Shown in pieces: positions 15,301 to 22,653 of a stretch of DNA of 23,327 nt; position 1 is the stretch's first letter; each line of letters starts with the position of its first letter. A model generated the notes under the pieces. It ran no database searches and was not told where the DNA came from. It was given only the letters and a program-made list of their open reading frames with translations. The stretch is from the NCBI GenBank assembly GCA_937896275.1, contig CALBMW010000775.1:1-23327 (forward strand), written 5' to 3'. The stretch is from an uncultured Myxococcales bacterium. GTDB lineage: Bacteria; Myxococcota_A; Bradymonadia; UBA7976; UBA1532. The position numbers were made by a program, and so were the translations under genes.

Positions 15301-15916
15301 TCGCATCAGCGCCTTGGGCGACGGCACCCTCGACGATATCGAGGTCCAGGCGGACAACGTGGTGTGGGTGGCCGGCCCCAACGGCGTCCTGCTGCTCGAT
15401 CCCACGAACGTGCGCACGCTCAACAACGCCCGCAGCGGGGGTGGGCTGCCCAGCGACGCGGTGCGCGACGTCGAGCTGGGGCCCGACGGGCGGCTCTACG
15501 CGGGCACCGACGCCGGCGTGGGCATCTACGAGCCCGACAGCCGCATGTGGGAGACGCTGGACGCGACCGTGCTGCCCAACGTCGACGTGACCGCCATCGC
15601 AGTGTCGCCCAACGGCACGCTCTGGATCGGTACCGCCGACGGCTTGTTCCGTTGGCAGGACGCCGCGATCACCGCCTTCGACACGGGCGCGGGCCTCCCC
15701 GTGACGCGCATCACGGCCTTGGCCGCGCACGCCGACGGGCGGGTCTTCGTGGGCACGCCGGCCGGCTTGGCCGTGCTCCAGCCGGGTGACACGTTCGCCG
15801 CCCTCGGCTTCGTCGACGGTCTGCCGGGCGTGGCGGTGCACGACATCGTCGTCTCCGGTGACGGCGCGGTGTGGGTGCTGAGCGACGACGGCGTGGGCCG
15901 CCTGCGAGACGAATGA
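12362..15916 (+). CDS. Large lipoprotein with TSP3 repeats and two-component-type beta-propeller repeats
   Basis: The frame is open from 12194, but ATG 12362 has GAGGG at 12351-12355 and gives a lipoprotein signal peptide with the lipobox LPGC (Cys22). The product has 1184 residues. Residues about 75-267 are five thrombospondin type 3 calcium-binding repeats (DxDGDGxxDxxDNCP, GDACDPD). Residues about 275-1184 hold about 18 copies of a short motif like LWIGTxxGL, typical of the propeller repeats found in the sensor part of hybrid two-component proteins. These would fold into two or more beta-propellers. The protein should be anchored in the envelope. Its last codon overlaps the kinase start (ATGA), so sensor and kinase may be made together, although no domain here crosses the membrane. 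The ligand is unknown. Confidence 0.87.
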   Translation: MSLMTRTLRSVGLLVACALPGCSLDFDAFEGSTQESDVQYIDAAGHDDASVTFDVGGPARDAGPGGRDTGGPGTDGDGDGVADDVDNCPHAANADQADQDDDALGDACDPDVDGDGVDEVNDNCPGLANPGQYDLDRDMLGDACDPDPDGDGLDAAGEAALGTDPLRRDTDGDGVADGADPCPLDADRVGRDTDQDGAGDACDPDDDGDLVPDWRDNCPGTPNVDQLDADGNGRGDACADDADGDGVTDDVDNCAQVANPDQAVAPCQSRFDTMTFVRAVHAVALGAGNRAVAGTSGGALVIDGDTVTRLSNADGLADNRLRAVEVDAAGRAWFVADGGLSVVRADGFIFNLRPGDQGGGPMGTLRDVAVAGDDLIYVSSDAGLNTLTEAGWSLSGVGELPSVDLRGMYLTEEGVLWIATDSSVLTLGTGRPVAAVAGLPADLGGFLDVAPAPDGGVWLLAEQGAVRLAPDGTFDPGQVFRGFEARALVGAPRASAYLATEAGVRRIDGDGRLFPPGSALLPTADVRALAGAPDGPRWVGTGRGLVQIDGYFAAFPATDALPRCVRGVVRIEGRLWIGTHDGLVFHLPDGSTETAPAAALPAPAVNVIRRLGDEVWVGTDAGIAVFGIDGTPLSQITAQLPAASVTDIVAGAPGEVWVATAGAGVARRNAGGDWQIFTQQGVPPEQTNFFLSNEARALAFDGDILWIATPLGLTRFQQSQGAFVQPVTTQNGRLPNPQVNDVVVGDGRVFAATAAGIAVQGVDNQWGTLRRNFGGVPAETGTDTVLAVAYDGTWLWAFMDASPGKPDGSLVRRRADLPAPAREPDQPVVDPALLTLFDSQRAGLLPTEGADGVALDYADGELFVSYCGDIERPGGLVALDGVGAVTRDLSGLGLPGPDLRATLTRDYAGNPMYVVPDGEGAQALRLLPEGPTALELRGIVDGRLDRCDAPEGGGDLWCLLQGVGVAHRSPDGEWSVLTRDRISALGDGTLDDIEVQADNVVWVAGPNGVLLLDPTNVRTLNNARSGGGLPSDAVRDVELGPDGRLYAGTDAGVGIYEPDSRMWETLDATVLPNVDVTAIAVSPNGTLWIGTADGLFRWQDAAITAFDTGAGLPVTRITALAAHADGRVFVGTPAGLAVLQPGDTFAALGFVDGLPGVAVHDIVVSGDGAVWVLSDDGVGRLRDE
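12584..13162 (+). repeat. Five thrombospondin type 3 repeats
   Basis: Five units of about 36 codons each carry aspartate-rich calcium loops (DxDGDG) and most end in GDACDPD or a variant. The third is lengthened by an inserted GTDPLRRDTDGDGVADG-type segment. The last is cut short before the propeller region. Confidence 0.8.
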
Positions 15917-17541
15917 GCGATCCCCGCGCCACTCGCATCGGCCAGCGCGTGGGCGATTTCGTCCTCGAGCGGATGCTCGGGCGCGGTGGGATGAGCGTCG
16001 TGTACTTCGCCCGCGACCGGCACACCGGCCGGCCCGCGGCGCTCAAGATCCTGCAGAGCGACCTTCCGGACAACATCGACGCCGCCAAGCGGCTCGAGCA
16101 GGAGGCGCGCGCCATCGCGCGCATCGATCACATCAATGTGGTCAAGGTGCACGCCTGGGGTCAGACGGAAGACCTTCTGCCCTTTATCGTGATGGAGTAC
16201 CTCGAGGGTGCGCCGCTGTCGGTCCTGATGGCGCGCGAGCGCCCGCTCGCCCCGCGCCGAACGCTGCTCATCGCCCTTCAGATGCTCTCGGCGCTCGGTC
16301 GCGCCCACGCCCTCGACATCATCCATCGAGACATCAAGCCCGATAACGTGCTGCTCGTCCGCCGCGACGGCCAGGACGACTTCGTCAAGATGCTCGACTT
16401 CGGCATCGCCAAGCTGTTGGGCCAGCAACCGCACACGTTGGTTCACACCGTGCGCGGGGTGGTGTTGGGAACGCCGGAGTATCTGCCGCCCGAGATCGCC
16501 ATGGATCTGCCCATCTCACCGGCGACCGACCTCTATGCGATGGGCGTCATCCTCTTCGAGGCGCTGACCGGCCGGCTTCCGTTCACCGGGCGCGGCGCGG
16601 GTGAGCTGGCCGAGCACCACTGCTTCTCGCCGCCGCCGCGGCTGCGGGCCATCAACCGCGACATCGACCCCGAGCTCGAGCAGGTCGTGCTCCGGTGCCT
16701 GCGAAAGGACGCGGGAGAGCGTTACGCCAGCGCCGATGACCTCGCCGACGCCCTGCGGCCCTTCCTCGACGGCGGCACCTCGGTGCCTACGCTGGCGACC
16801 GAACCGCTGGGGATGGTACCGACGTCTCACGGGGAGCCAGAGCCCGGCAGTGACCTCTACCACGCTGAGCGTCTGCTGCGCGCCGAGGTGGACCGCCGCT
16901 GGGTCGATCGCACGATGCCCGGGCCGCTGGCCAACAGTCTGGCCGAGCTGGACGAGCTTCGGAGACGCGCCGACGACATCGGCACCGAGCTCGCGCTGGT
17001 CGACCACACCCTCTCGGAGTTGCCGCCCTTGCTGGCCGATCAGGAGCGCGCGGTCCGCCACGCGCTCGATCACGACGAGGCCCTGGCCGCGGAGTTGCGC
17101 GATCTTCGAGCCCTTCAGCACAACGAGACCAGCACGCTCACCGAGCTCGAGGGTGGGATCGCGGCGCTGCTCGGGCGGCTGCTGGCAGGGGCCGACGGGG
17201 ACACGACGGCCACCATCCAGCAGGTGCTGGCGGCCGAGAACATGGAGCAGCTCGCCGTCGAGTTGCGCGACCGTGACGCACTCGAGGCCGCGGAGACGCG
17301 TCGCTTCGAGCTCCACCGCAGCATCGAGGCGCTGGCCGAAGAGCGCGCCCGTGCGGTCGAGCGACGCGCCCGTCTCGAAGCCGATCTGCTGATGGCGCGC
17401 GCCGCCCAGAGCGGTGAACGGCTGCGCCTTCGTGCGCGCCGCGACGCTCTGCAGGCCGAGAAGGCCTCTCTTCGTGGCCGCCTCGCGCGCTCGCTGGCGC
17501 AGTGCGCCCTCGACCTGGGCATCGCCGTCGGCCTTCAGTGA
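15913..17541 (+). CDS. Hanks-type Ser/Thr protein kinase with C-terminal coiled coil
   Basis: The start ATG 15913 overlaps the lipoprotein stop as ATGA; the upstream extension of the frame is rejected. The 542-residue product has a complete kinase domain at about 13-285: Gly-rich loop LGRGGMSVV (22-30), Lys45, a helix C glutamate (probably E64), catalytic HRDIKPDN (138-145), DFG (162-164), and GTPEYLPPE (186-194) in the activation segment. All catalytic residues are present and it is an RD kinase. Residues about 315-530 are Glu/Arg/Ala/Leu-rich and look like a long coiled coil, instead of the membrane segment and sensor domain common in such kinases. No membrane helix is seen, so it should be cytosolic. 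Partners could include the FHA proteins upstream, but no direct evidence shows this. Confidence 0.95.
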   Translation: MSDPRATRIGQRVGDFVLERMLGRGGMSVVYFARDRHTGRPAALKILQSDLPDNIDAAKRLEQEARAIARIDHINVVKVHAWGQTEDLLPFIVMEYLEGAPLSVLMARERPLAPRRTLLIALQMLSALGRAHALDIIHRDIKPDNVLLVRRDGQDDFVKMLDFGIAKLLGQQPHTLVHTVRGVVLGTPEYLPPEIAMDLPISPATDLYAMGVILFEALTGRLPFTGRGAGELAEHHCFSPPPRLRAINRDIDPELEQVVLRCLRKDAGERYASADDLADALRPFLDGGTSVPTLATEPLGMVPTSHGEPEPGSDLYHAERLLRAEVDRRWVDRTMPGPLANSLAELDELRRRADDIGTELALVDHTLSELPPLLADQERAVRHALDHDEALAAELRDLRALQHNETSTLTELEGGIAALLGRLLAGADGDTTATIQQVLAAENMEQLAVELRDRDALEAAETRRFELHRSIEALAEERARAVERRARLEADLLMARAAQSGERLRLRARRDALQAEKASLRGRLARSLAQCALDLGIAVGLQ

Positions 17542-17587
17542 CGGCCGCGGGCAGCGCCTCGCACTCTTCTTCGCCAAAAAAGCGAAA

Positions 17588-17609
17588 GCCCGACCGGGGT
17601 GGGTCGGGC
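17588..17609. terminator. Probable transcription terminator hairpin after the kinase gene
   Basis: GCCCGACC at 17588-17595 pairs perfectly with GGTCGGGC at 17602-17609 around a 6-base loop. On the plus strand it is followed only by CTTCG, a weak U-tract. On the minus strand it is followed by TTTCGC and a run of six T (complement of 17575-17580), which is better. It lies 47 bases after the kinase stop codon and most likely ends that transcript. Confidence 0.5.
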
Positions 17610-17645
17610 CTTCGTCCGCAGAAGCGGTGCACCAAGGAGTGTGCG

Positions 17646-17804
17646 ATGCGGTCCGTTTGGGGTTGTGGGGTGTGGACCGCCCCTCACGTCCAGGACATCG
17701 AACGAGATCGCCCGAGCCTGAACGCAAAACGACGGGATGAACGAAGTCTCAACTCAGAATGGCGCAACCAGCTTGAACTACAGGTGTTTTTTGCGTCGAG
17801 CTGA
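17646..17804 (+). CDS. Doubtful small ORF, 52 codons
   Basis: An AAGGAG at 17634-17639 sits 6 bases before ATG 17646, the best ribosome binding site in this gap. The encoded peptide starts MRSVWGCGVW and is rich in Arg, Glu and Asn in the middle. It has no signal peptide or recognisable domain. Its third codon positions lack the strong G/C preference of the surrounding genes, which argues against a long-established gene. An inverted repeat begins at its start codon. It could be a small protein, a leader peptide or chance. Confidence 0.22.
   Translation: MRSVWGCGVWTAPHVQDIERDRPSLNAKRRDERSLNSEWRNQLELQVFFASS
17648..17680 (+). other. Inverted repeat able to form an RNA hairpin
   Basis: GCGGTCC at 17648-17654 pairs with GGACCGC at 17674-17680. 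Two G-U pairs extend the stem inward, around a loop of about 15 bases. It follows the terminator-like hairpin by 38 bases and covers the first codons of the doubtful small ORF. Confidence 0.4.
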
Positions 17805-17906
17805 GCGCGGGGTCGCACTTTTTTCTTCAGTCGCCAGCACGTCCGCCGATGATGTGATCAGGCCGTCTGCGCGGTGCGTCGGCGCCGCGCCGCCCGGGGG
17901 CCCGAC

Positions 17907-17937
17907 TTTCGGTCGCCCACCCCTCGTGTGCTAGACT
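17907..17937 (+). promoter_or_regulatory. Candidate promoter for the PKD-repeat gene
   Basis: TAGACT at 17932-17937, in the context GTGCTAGACT, looks like a -10 box lying 43 bases before the start codon. TTTCGG at 17907-17912 is a poor -35 candidate with a 19-base spacer. The box resembles those at 10913 and 12277. The gene also has a strong ribosome binding site, GAGGAGGA at 17965-17972. Confidence 0.4.
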
Positions 17938-17980
17938 CCGCGGCATTTGGCAGCGAAAACTGGCGAGGAGGAAGGCGCTG

Positions 17981-20900
17981 ATGCGAAGCACTGTGGTTGC
18001 GCTCGCGGCGGTCGTCGGCTGGGCCCTCCCGGCCATGGCCCGGGTTGATCTTCAAGGCGCCAACGGCACCATGTTCAGCGTCGAGGACACGGCGGGCGGC
18101 GATCTGACGGCGCCCGCGGCCTTCGTCGGATGGCCCCGCCTGTGCGTGCGGGTCTGCGTCGACTGCGATGCCCCCTGCGGCGCCGCCGAGATCTACGACG
18201 CGGGGGGCGCCGCCTCGGTCTCGGAGCTCAACGGCATCCAGCGTGCCTTGGCCGCTGACACGCTCGCGGGCTTGCGCGTGGAGAGGAAGATCTTCGTCCC
18301 CAACGGCGGACCTCCCAACGCCGACGGCTTCATACGCTACCTGGATCTGCTCACCAACGAGACCGGCGAGGACATCGCGGTGGCGGTGCGGATCGGCTCG
18401 GTCGCGCTCGGCGGGGGCACGCTGCGGCCGGGGGCGGAGCGGGTGTGGCGCACCCACGACGATGACGCGGTCCTCGAGGCGGAGGATCGCTGGATTGTCA
18501 CCGACGACGACGACGCGTTCGCGGGCGCGGCGGCGCTCGGCCACCTGATCTTCGGCGCCGGCGCCCGAAGCGTGCCGGCGCGCCTCGCGGCTGCCTTCCC
18601 GGATCCAGAGGCCCCCTCGGCGCTGGCCTGGGAGTTTCGTGAGGTGATGGTGCCCGCGGGGCAGACGGTCGCCTTCCTCACCTTCTTGGTGCACGAGCCC
18701 AGCCGCCAGGACGCCATCACCGAGGTCGATCACTTGCTGCGCGTCGAGGCCGTCGACGCCCTCTTCGGGCTCACCCCGGATGAGCGCGCGGCGGTCCTCA
18801 ACTTCGACGTCGATACGGCCAACGTCGCGCCGCTCGCCGACGCCGGCGGACCCTACCCGGCCAGCGAGGGCGAGCAGATTCAGGTGTCCGCGGTGGCCTC
18901 GTTCGACGCCGAGTCCGTGAACCTGCAGTACGCCTGGGACTTCGACGAAGACGGCGAGTTCGACGACGCGGTGGGCTCCAACAACGCGCTGGTGTCCTTC
19001 CCGGACGACGGCATCTACGTGATCAGCGTCCGCGTGACCGATCAGGGCGGCAAGACGGACGTCGACAGCGCTCGCGTGAACGTGCGCAACGTGGCGCCGC
19101 GCATCGACGGGGTCAACACCGACAGCCCGATCCGCGAGGGCGGAGTCCTGACCGTCGACGTGCAGGCGGCCGATCCGGGGGCCGACACGCTGACCTACGA
19201 CTTCGATTGGGACGGCGATGGCCAGTACGACGAGCCCGGGGTGCCCGACGCGCGCTGGCAGCACCGCTATCTGGCCGATGGCACCTACGCCGCGCGCGTT
19301 CGGGTGGACGACGGTGACGGCGGCAGCGCCGAGCGGGTGTTCGAGGTCATCGTGCAGAACGTTGCCCCGGAGATCCGCGACATCGTCGCCAACAGCCCGG
19401 CCTTCGAAGGCTCGCCGGTGAACATCCAGGTCGTCGCCGTGGATCCGGGCGGCGATCCCATCACCTACGCTTTCGACCTCGACGACGACGGCGTCTACGA
19501 GATCGAGGGCCCGGCGGCCGCGACGCAGACCACCTTCCCCGACGACGACGGTGGGCGTGACGGGACGGGCCTCTACACGATCCGCGTGCGCGTGACGGAC
19601 GACACCGGCGATTCGAGCGAGCGTGAGCACGAGATCTCGATCCGCAACGCCCGCCCCATCGTGACGGTGGTCACCAACACGGGACCGGTGCTCGAAGGCG
19701 AGCCGGTCACCTTCGACGTGGTCGCCAGCGACCCGGGCACCGATGAGCTCACGTACTCATTCGACCTGGACAACGACGGCGACTTCCTCGACGACATCGT
19801 CGATCAGGTCGATCCCTTCGCTCAAGCCGTCTTCCGACAGCAGGGCGAGTTCGTCGTCGGCGTCCGCGTGCGCGACGACGACGGCGGCGCGGCGGTGGGC
19901 AGCACCACCGTGGTGGTGGTCAACGCGCCGCCGACCGTGGAGTTGGTGGCCCCCGCCTTCGCCAACCAGGGCGAGCAGGTCGAGATCACGTGCCTGGCCA
20001 CCGATCCCGGCGACGATACGCTGACCTACGCCTTCGACCTCGACGGCGACGGCATCTACGAGGTCGCGGACAGCCCCACGCCCACCCGGCGCCGGTCCTT
20101 CAATCAGCAGGGCACCTTCACGGTGCGGTGCCGCGTCTCGGACGGCGACGCGCAGGTCGGGGCCATGCGGGATGTTCGCGTCGCGAACGTGCGGCCCGAG
20201 CTACAGGTCGAGGTCGACTCGCCGCAGAACGAGGGGGCCGAGGTGGTGGTGCGGGCGCTGGCGACCGATCCGGGCGGCGATCAGCTCTCGTTCAGCTACG
20301 ACTTCGACAACGACGGAGTCTTCGAGATCGAGGACTCGGCCGAATCGGTGGCGCGCCACGTCTACCGTGACCAGGGCATGTTCACGGTGCGGGTCGTGGT
20401 CGACGACGGCACCGACGTCATCGACGGCCTGGCGCAGGTTCAGGTGGTCAACGTGGCGCCGGCGCTCTCGATCGAGGTGACGTCGCCGGTCAACGAGGGG
20501 GACGCGCTCGTCGTCACCGCTCAGGTGAGCGACCCGGGTGACGACATCGTCACCCTGCGCTGGGATCTGGACGGCGACGGTGAGCCCGACGACGAGGGCG
20601 AGGTGCACGGGCCCGATGATCTGAGGCGGACGTTCATCGCGCCCGACGACGCGCGCTACACCATCACGGTCTGGGCAGACGACAGCGAGGGCGGCGAGAC
20701 CACCGCCCTGGGTCCTGTCGTGATCACCAATGTCCCACCGCACTTCATCCCGGTGGACGCGCTGGTGCCGGCGGTCGAGGGCAGGCCCTACAACGTCGTG
20801 CTGCCGGCGACCGATCCCGGCGGGATCAACGACCCGCTGACGTTCACCCTCTTCGATCCGCCCCAGGGCATCGCGATCGAAGAGAACACGGGGCTGCTGC

Positions 20901-22570
20901 TCTGGACGCCCACGTACGAGGAGTACCTGCGCAGCCCCACCCGCCTCACGGTGCAGATCTCCGACGGAGATGGCGGCAGCGCCCAGGCCGAGCTCCAGAT
21001 CGACGTCCTCGCGCGTGACGAGGACATGGATGGCCTGCCCGATACCTGGGAGCAGGGCGTCTGCGACGACATGGGGCGGTGCCTGAGCGGTTCGAACGCC
21101 GCCGACGCGACCGCCGATCCGGACGGCGATGGGCGCGACACGATCGCCGAGTGGATGGAGGGCACCGATCCTTTCCACTTCGACGGGCCGGCGAAGCCCG
21201 CGCTGCGCGCGCCCGCCGACGGCGTCCGGGTGGGCACGCTGCAGCCCGAGTTGACGGTCGCCGCCGTCGCCAACGGACTCGACCTGCCGGTGGCCATCAA
21301 CTTCGAGATCTACGCCGACGCCGATCTGACGACGCTGGTCGAGGCCAGCGATCCCGTGGAACAGGGCGAGGGCAACACGACGTGGGCGCCCGGGGAGGGC
21401 AGCCTCGGCGAGGACACCTGGTACTGGTGGCGGGCGAGCGCGACGAGCGGGCCGGCGATGAGCGATTGGAGCAACGCTTGGAGCTTCCGCACCAACGCCG
21501 AGAACCAGGCGCCGACGGCACCTGTCCCGCGGGCCCCCGCGGACGGCGCGCTGGTCGACTCGCGGCGCCCGCCGCTGCAGGTGCTGCCCTCGACGGACGG
21601 CGACGGCGACGCCCTGCGCTACGTCTTCCGCCTGTACCGCGGCGACGGTGATGGCGCGGTGTCGCTGGGCGCAGGCGAGGGCGTTGAACTCGACGGCTAC
21701 GTCGAGTTCGTGCCGATGGCAGATCTCATCGAGAACGCGGTGACCTCGTGGGACGTGGTGGCCGAGGACGAAGCGGGTGCGACCTCACCCTCGAGCGAGC
21801 GCTGGTCGCTCACGGTGAATACGGCCAACAGCGCACCCGACGTGCCACAAATCACCTTCCCGGCCGATCGCGCGACCATCGACACGCTCGAGCCCACCTT
21901 CATCGCCTGTTGCGCGGTTGACGATGACGACACCAACGTAGGCTACGTGTTCGTCGTCCGCGCGGCCGGCGAGGACGCGACCGTCGTTCAGATGAGCGAT
22001 CCGGTGGAGGTGGTCGAGGGCGCGGAGGCGGCGTGGAAGGCCGAGCCCCTCGTCGAGGACAGCGGCTACGTGCTCGAGGTCTTCGCGCAAGATGGGCAAG
22101 GCGCGGTGTCGCCCACCGCGAGCGCTCGCTTCTTCGCCTCGGTCAATGATGACGCGCCGCCCACGCCCATGCCCACGAGCCCCGCGGATGGCGCGAAGGT
22201 GACCCTGCGAGACGCGGTGGTCACCTGGTCTGCGGTCGAGGATCCCGAGGGCGCCGACGTGACCTACGTCGTAACCTGGTGCGACGCCGCCGGCGCTTGT
22301 GCGGACACGTTGCCGCAGCGCCAGACCGGCTACAACCTCGAGCGCGATGTGCTGCAGGGCCAGAAGTACACGTGGAGCGTCCGCGCCCAGGACGAAACGG
22401 GCAACAACTCGGCGCCCAGTGAGTCCTTGGCGTTCAGCGTGGAGCGGGCGACGACCGGCAGCGGCACCGGCGATGGCTGCGACTGCGACGCCGGCCGTGG
22501 CGCCCCCGCGCCGATGGCGCTCGGACTGCTCGCGCTGGGAATGCTGGGGTTGCGCCGCCGTCGCCGCTGA
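17981..22570 (+). CDS. Giant secreted PKD-repeat protein with MYXO-CTERM sorting tail
   Basis: This 1529-residue protein has a signal peptide (1 to about 21) and an unrecognised N-terminal domain (about 22-275) with a Cys cluster (CVRVCVDCDAPC). Seven PKD-type repeats follow at about 280-922. A cadherin-like segment comes next (about 923-1012), then an aspartate-rich calcium-binding stretch (DEDMDGLPDTW onward, about 1014-1070). Four fibronectin III-like segments then begin near 1071, 1182, 1290 and 1396. The C-terminus (1500-1529) has a CDC motif, a hydrophobic helix and five terminal arginines, matching the MYXO-CTERM signal thought to be processed by a myxosortase in Myxococcota. It is probably a surface-displayed adhesin or matrix protein. 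Each PKD unit carries a DxDxDG-like loop, so calcium may stiffen the rod. It is transcribed separately and faces a convergent gene. Confidence 0.9.
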   Translation: MRSTVVALAAVVGWALPAMARVDLQGANGTMFSVEDTAGGDLTAPAAFVGWPRLCVRVCVDCDAPCGAAEIYDAGGAASVSELNGIQRALAADTLAGLRVERKIFVPNGGPPNADGFIRYLDLLTNETGEDIAVAVRIGSVALGGGTLRPGAERVWRTHDDDAVLEAEDRWIVTDDDDAFAGAAALGHLIFGAGARSVPARLAAAFPDPEAPSALAWEFREVMVPAGQTVAFLTFLVHEPSRQDAITEVDHLLRVEAVDALFGLTPDERAAVLNFDVDTANVAPLADAGGPYPASEGEQIQVSAVASFDAESVNLQYAWDFDEDGEFDDAVGSNNALVSFPDDGIYVISVRVTDQGGKTDVDSARVNVRNVAPRIDGVNTDSPIREGGVLTVDVQAADPGADTLTYDFDWDGDGQYDEPGVPDARWQHRYLADGTYAARVRVDDGDGGSAERVFEVIVQNVAPEIRDIVANSPAFEGSPVNIQVVAVDPGGDPITYAFDLDDDGVYEIEGPAAATQTTFPDDDGGRDGTGLYTIRVRVTDDTGDSSEREHEISIRNARPIVTVVTNTGPVLEGEPVTFDVVASDPGTDELTYSFDLDNDGDFLDDIVDQVDPFAQAVFRQQGEFVVGVRVRDDDGGAAVGSTTVVVVNAPPTVELVAPAFANQGEQVEITCLATDPGDDTLTYAFDLDGDGIYEVADSPTPTRRRSFNQQGTFTVRCRVSDGDAQVGAMRDVRVANVRPELQVEVDSPQNEGAEVVVRALATDPGGDQLSFSYDFDNDGVFEIEDSAESVARHVYRDQGMFTVRVVVDDGTDVIDGLAQVQVVNVAPALSIEVTSPVNEGDALVVTAQVSDPGDDIVTLRWDLDGDGEPDDEGEVHGPDDLRRTFIAPDDARYTITVWADDSEGGETTALGPVVITNVPPHFIPVDALVPAVEGRPYNVVLPATDPGGINDPLTFTLFDPPQGIAIEENTGLLLWTPTYEEYLRSPTRLTVQISDGDGGSAQAELQIDVLARDEDMDGLPDTWEQGVCDDMGRCLSGSNAADATADPDGDGRDTIAEWMEGTDPFHFDGPAKPALRAPADGVRVGTLQPELTVAAVANGLDLPVAINFEIYADADLTTLVEASDPVEQGEGNTTWAPGEGSLGEDTWYWWRASATSGPAMSDWSNAWSFRTNAENQAPTAPVPRAPADGALVDSRRPPLQVLPSTDGDGDALRYVFRLYRGDGDGAVSLGAGEGVELDGYVEFVPMADLIENAVTSWDVVAEDEAGATSPSSERWSLTVNTANSAPDVPQITFPADRATIDTLEPTFIACCAVDDDDTNVGYVFVVRAAGEDATVVQMSDPVEVVEGAEAAWKAEPLVEDSGYVLEVFAQDGQGAVSPTASARFFASVNDDAPPTPMPTSPADGAKVTLRDAVVTWSAVEDPEGADVTYVVTWCDAAGACADTLPQRQTGYNLERDVLQGQKYTWSVRAQDETGNNSAPSESLAFSVERATTGSGTGDGCDCDAGRGAPAPMALGLLALGMLGLRRRRR
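18820..20748 (+). repeat. Seven PKD-type repeats
   Basis: Units of about 88-96 codons begin near 18820, 19100, 19376, 19663, 19939, 20206 and 20467. Each has an N-EG start, an A-x-DPG turn, a YxFDxDxDG loop, a G-x-(F/Y)-x-V-x-V-R-V core and a final N-x-x-P joint. The units have diverged in sequence, so this is an old array, not a recent expansion. Confidence 0.8.
22478..22567 (+). other. MYXO-CTERM-like sorting signal
   Basis: The last 30 codons encode CDCDAGRG, then a hydrophobic segment (MALGLLALGMLGL) and five arginines before the TGA at 22568-22570. The Cys-helix-Arg layout is the known C-terminal tag of many secreted Myxococcota proteins. Confidence 0.8.
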
Positions 22571-22653
22571 GCACGCCCGGAGCGCGACGAGCGCCGACCC
22601 TGGGTGGGCGCCCCGCCAAGAATCCGGCCAGAGCGCTGCCCCGCCGGTCGCCG

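Larger units (their letters stand above)
17542..17980. other. 439-base intergenic region with less biased composition
   Basis: No convincing gene is seen between the kinase and the PKD gene. The stretch is visibly richer in A and T than its neighbours, with two T6 tracts (17787-17792 and 17819-17824). It holds a hairpin at 17588-17609, a second inverted repeat at 17648-17680, a doubtful 52-codon ORF at 17646-17804, and a candidate promoter near 17907-17937. No tRNA or known riboswitch was recognised. Confidence 0.6.

Noticed and set aside
12263..15841. A 1192-codon open frame on the minus strand
   Set aside because: It lies opposite the TSP3/propeller lipoprotein gene, whose repeats, lipobox and ribosome binding site are clear. 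Long antisense frames are expected in DNA with strong third-position GC bias, and the translation has no recognisable domain.
17737..17934. A 65-codon plus-strand frame in the intergenic gap
   Set aside because: It has no ribosome binding site, no domain, and a Pro/Gly-rich end that looks like translated noncoding DNA.
22591..22611. Possible terminator hairpin between the convergent genes
   Set aside because: The stem is 5 plus 3 bp with a mismatch and no T-run follows on either strand, so it is too weak to call.
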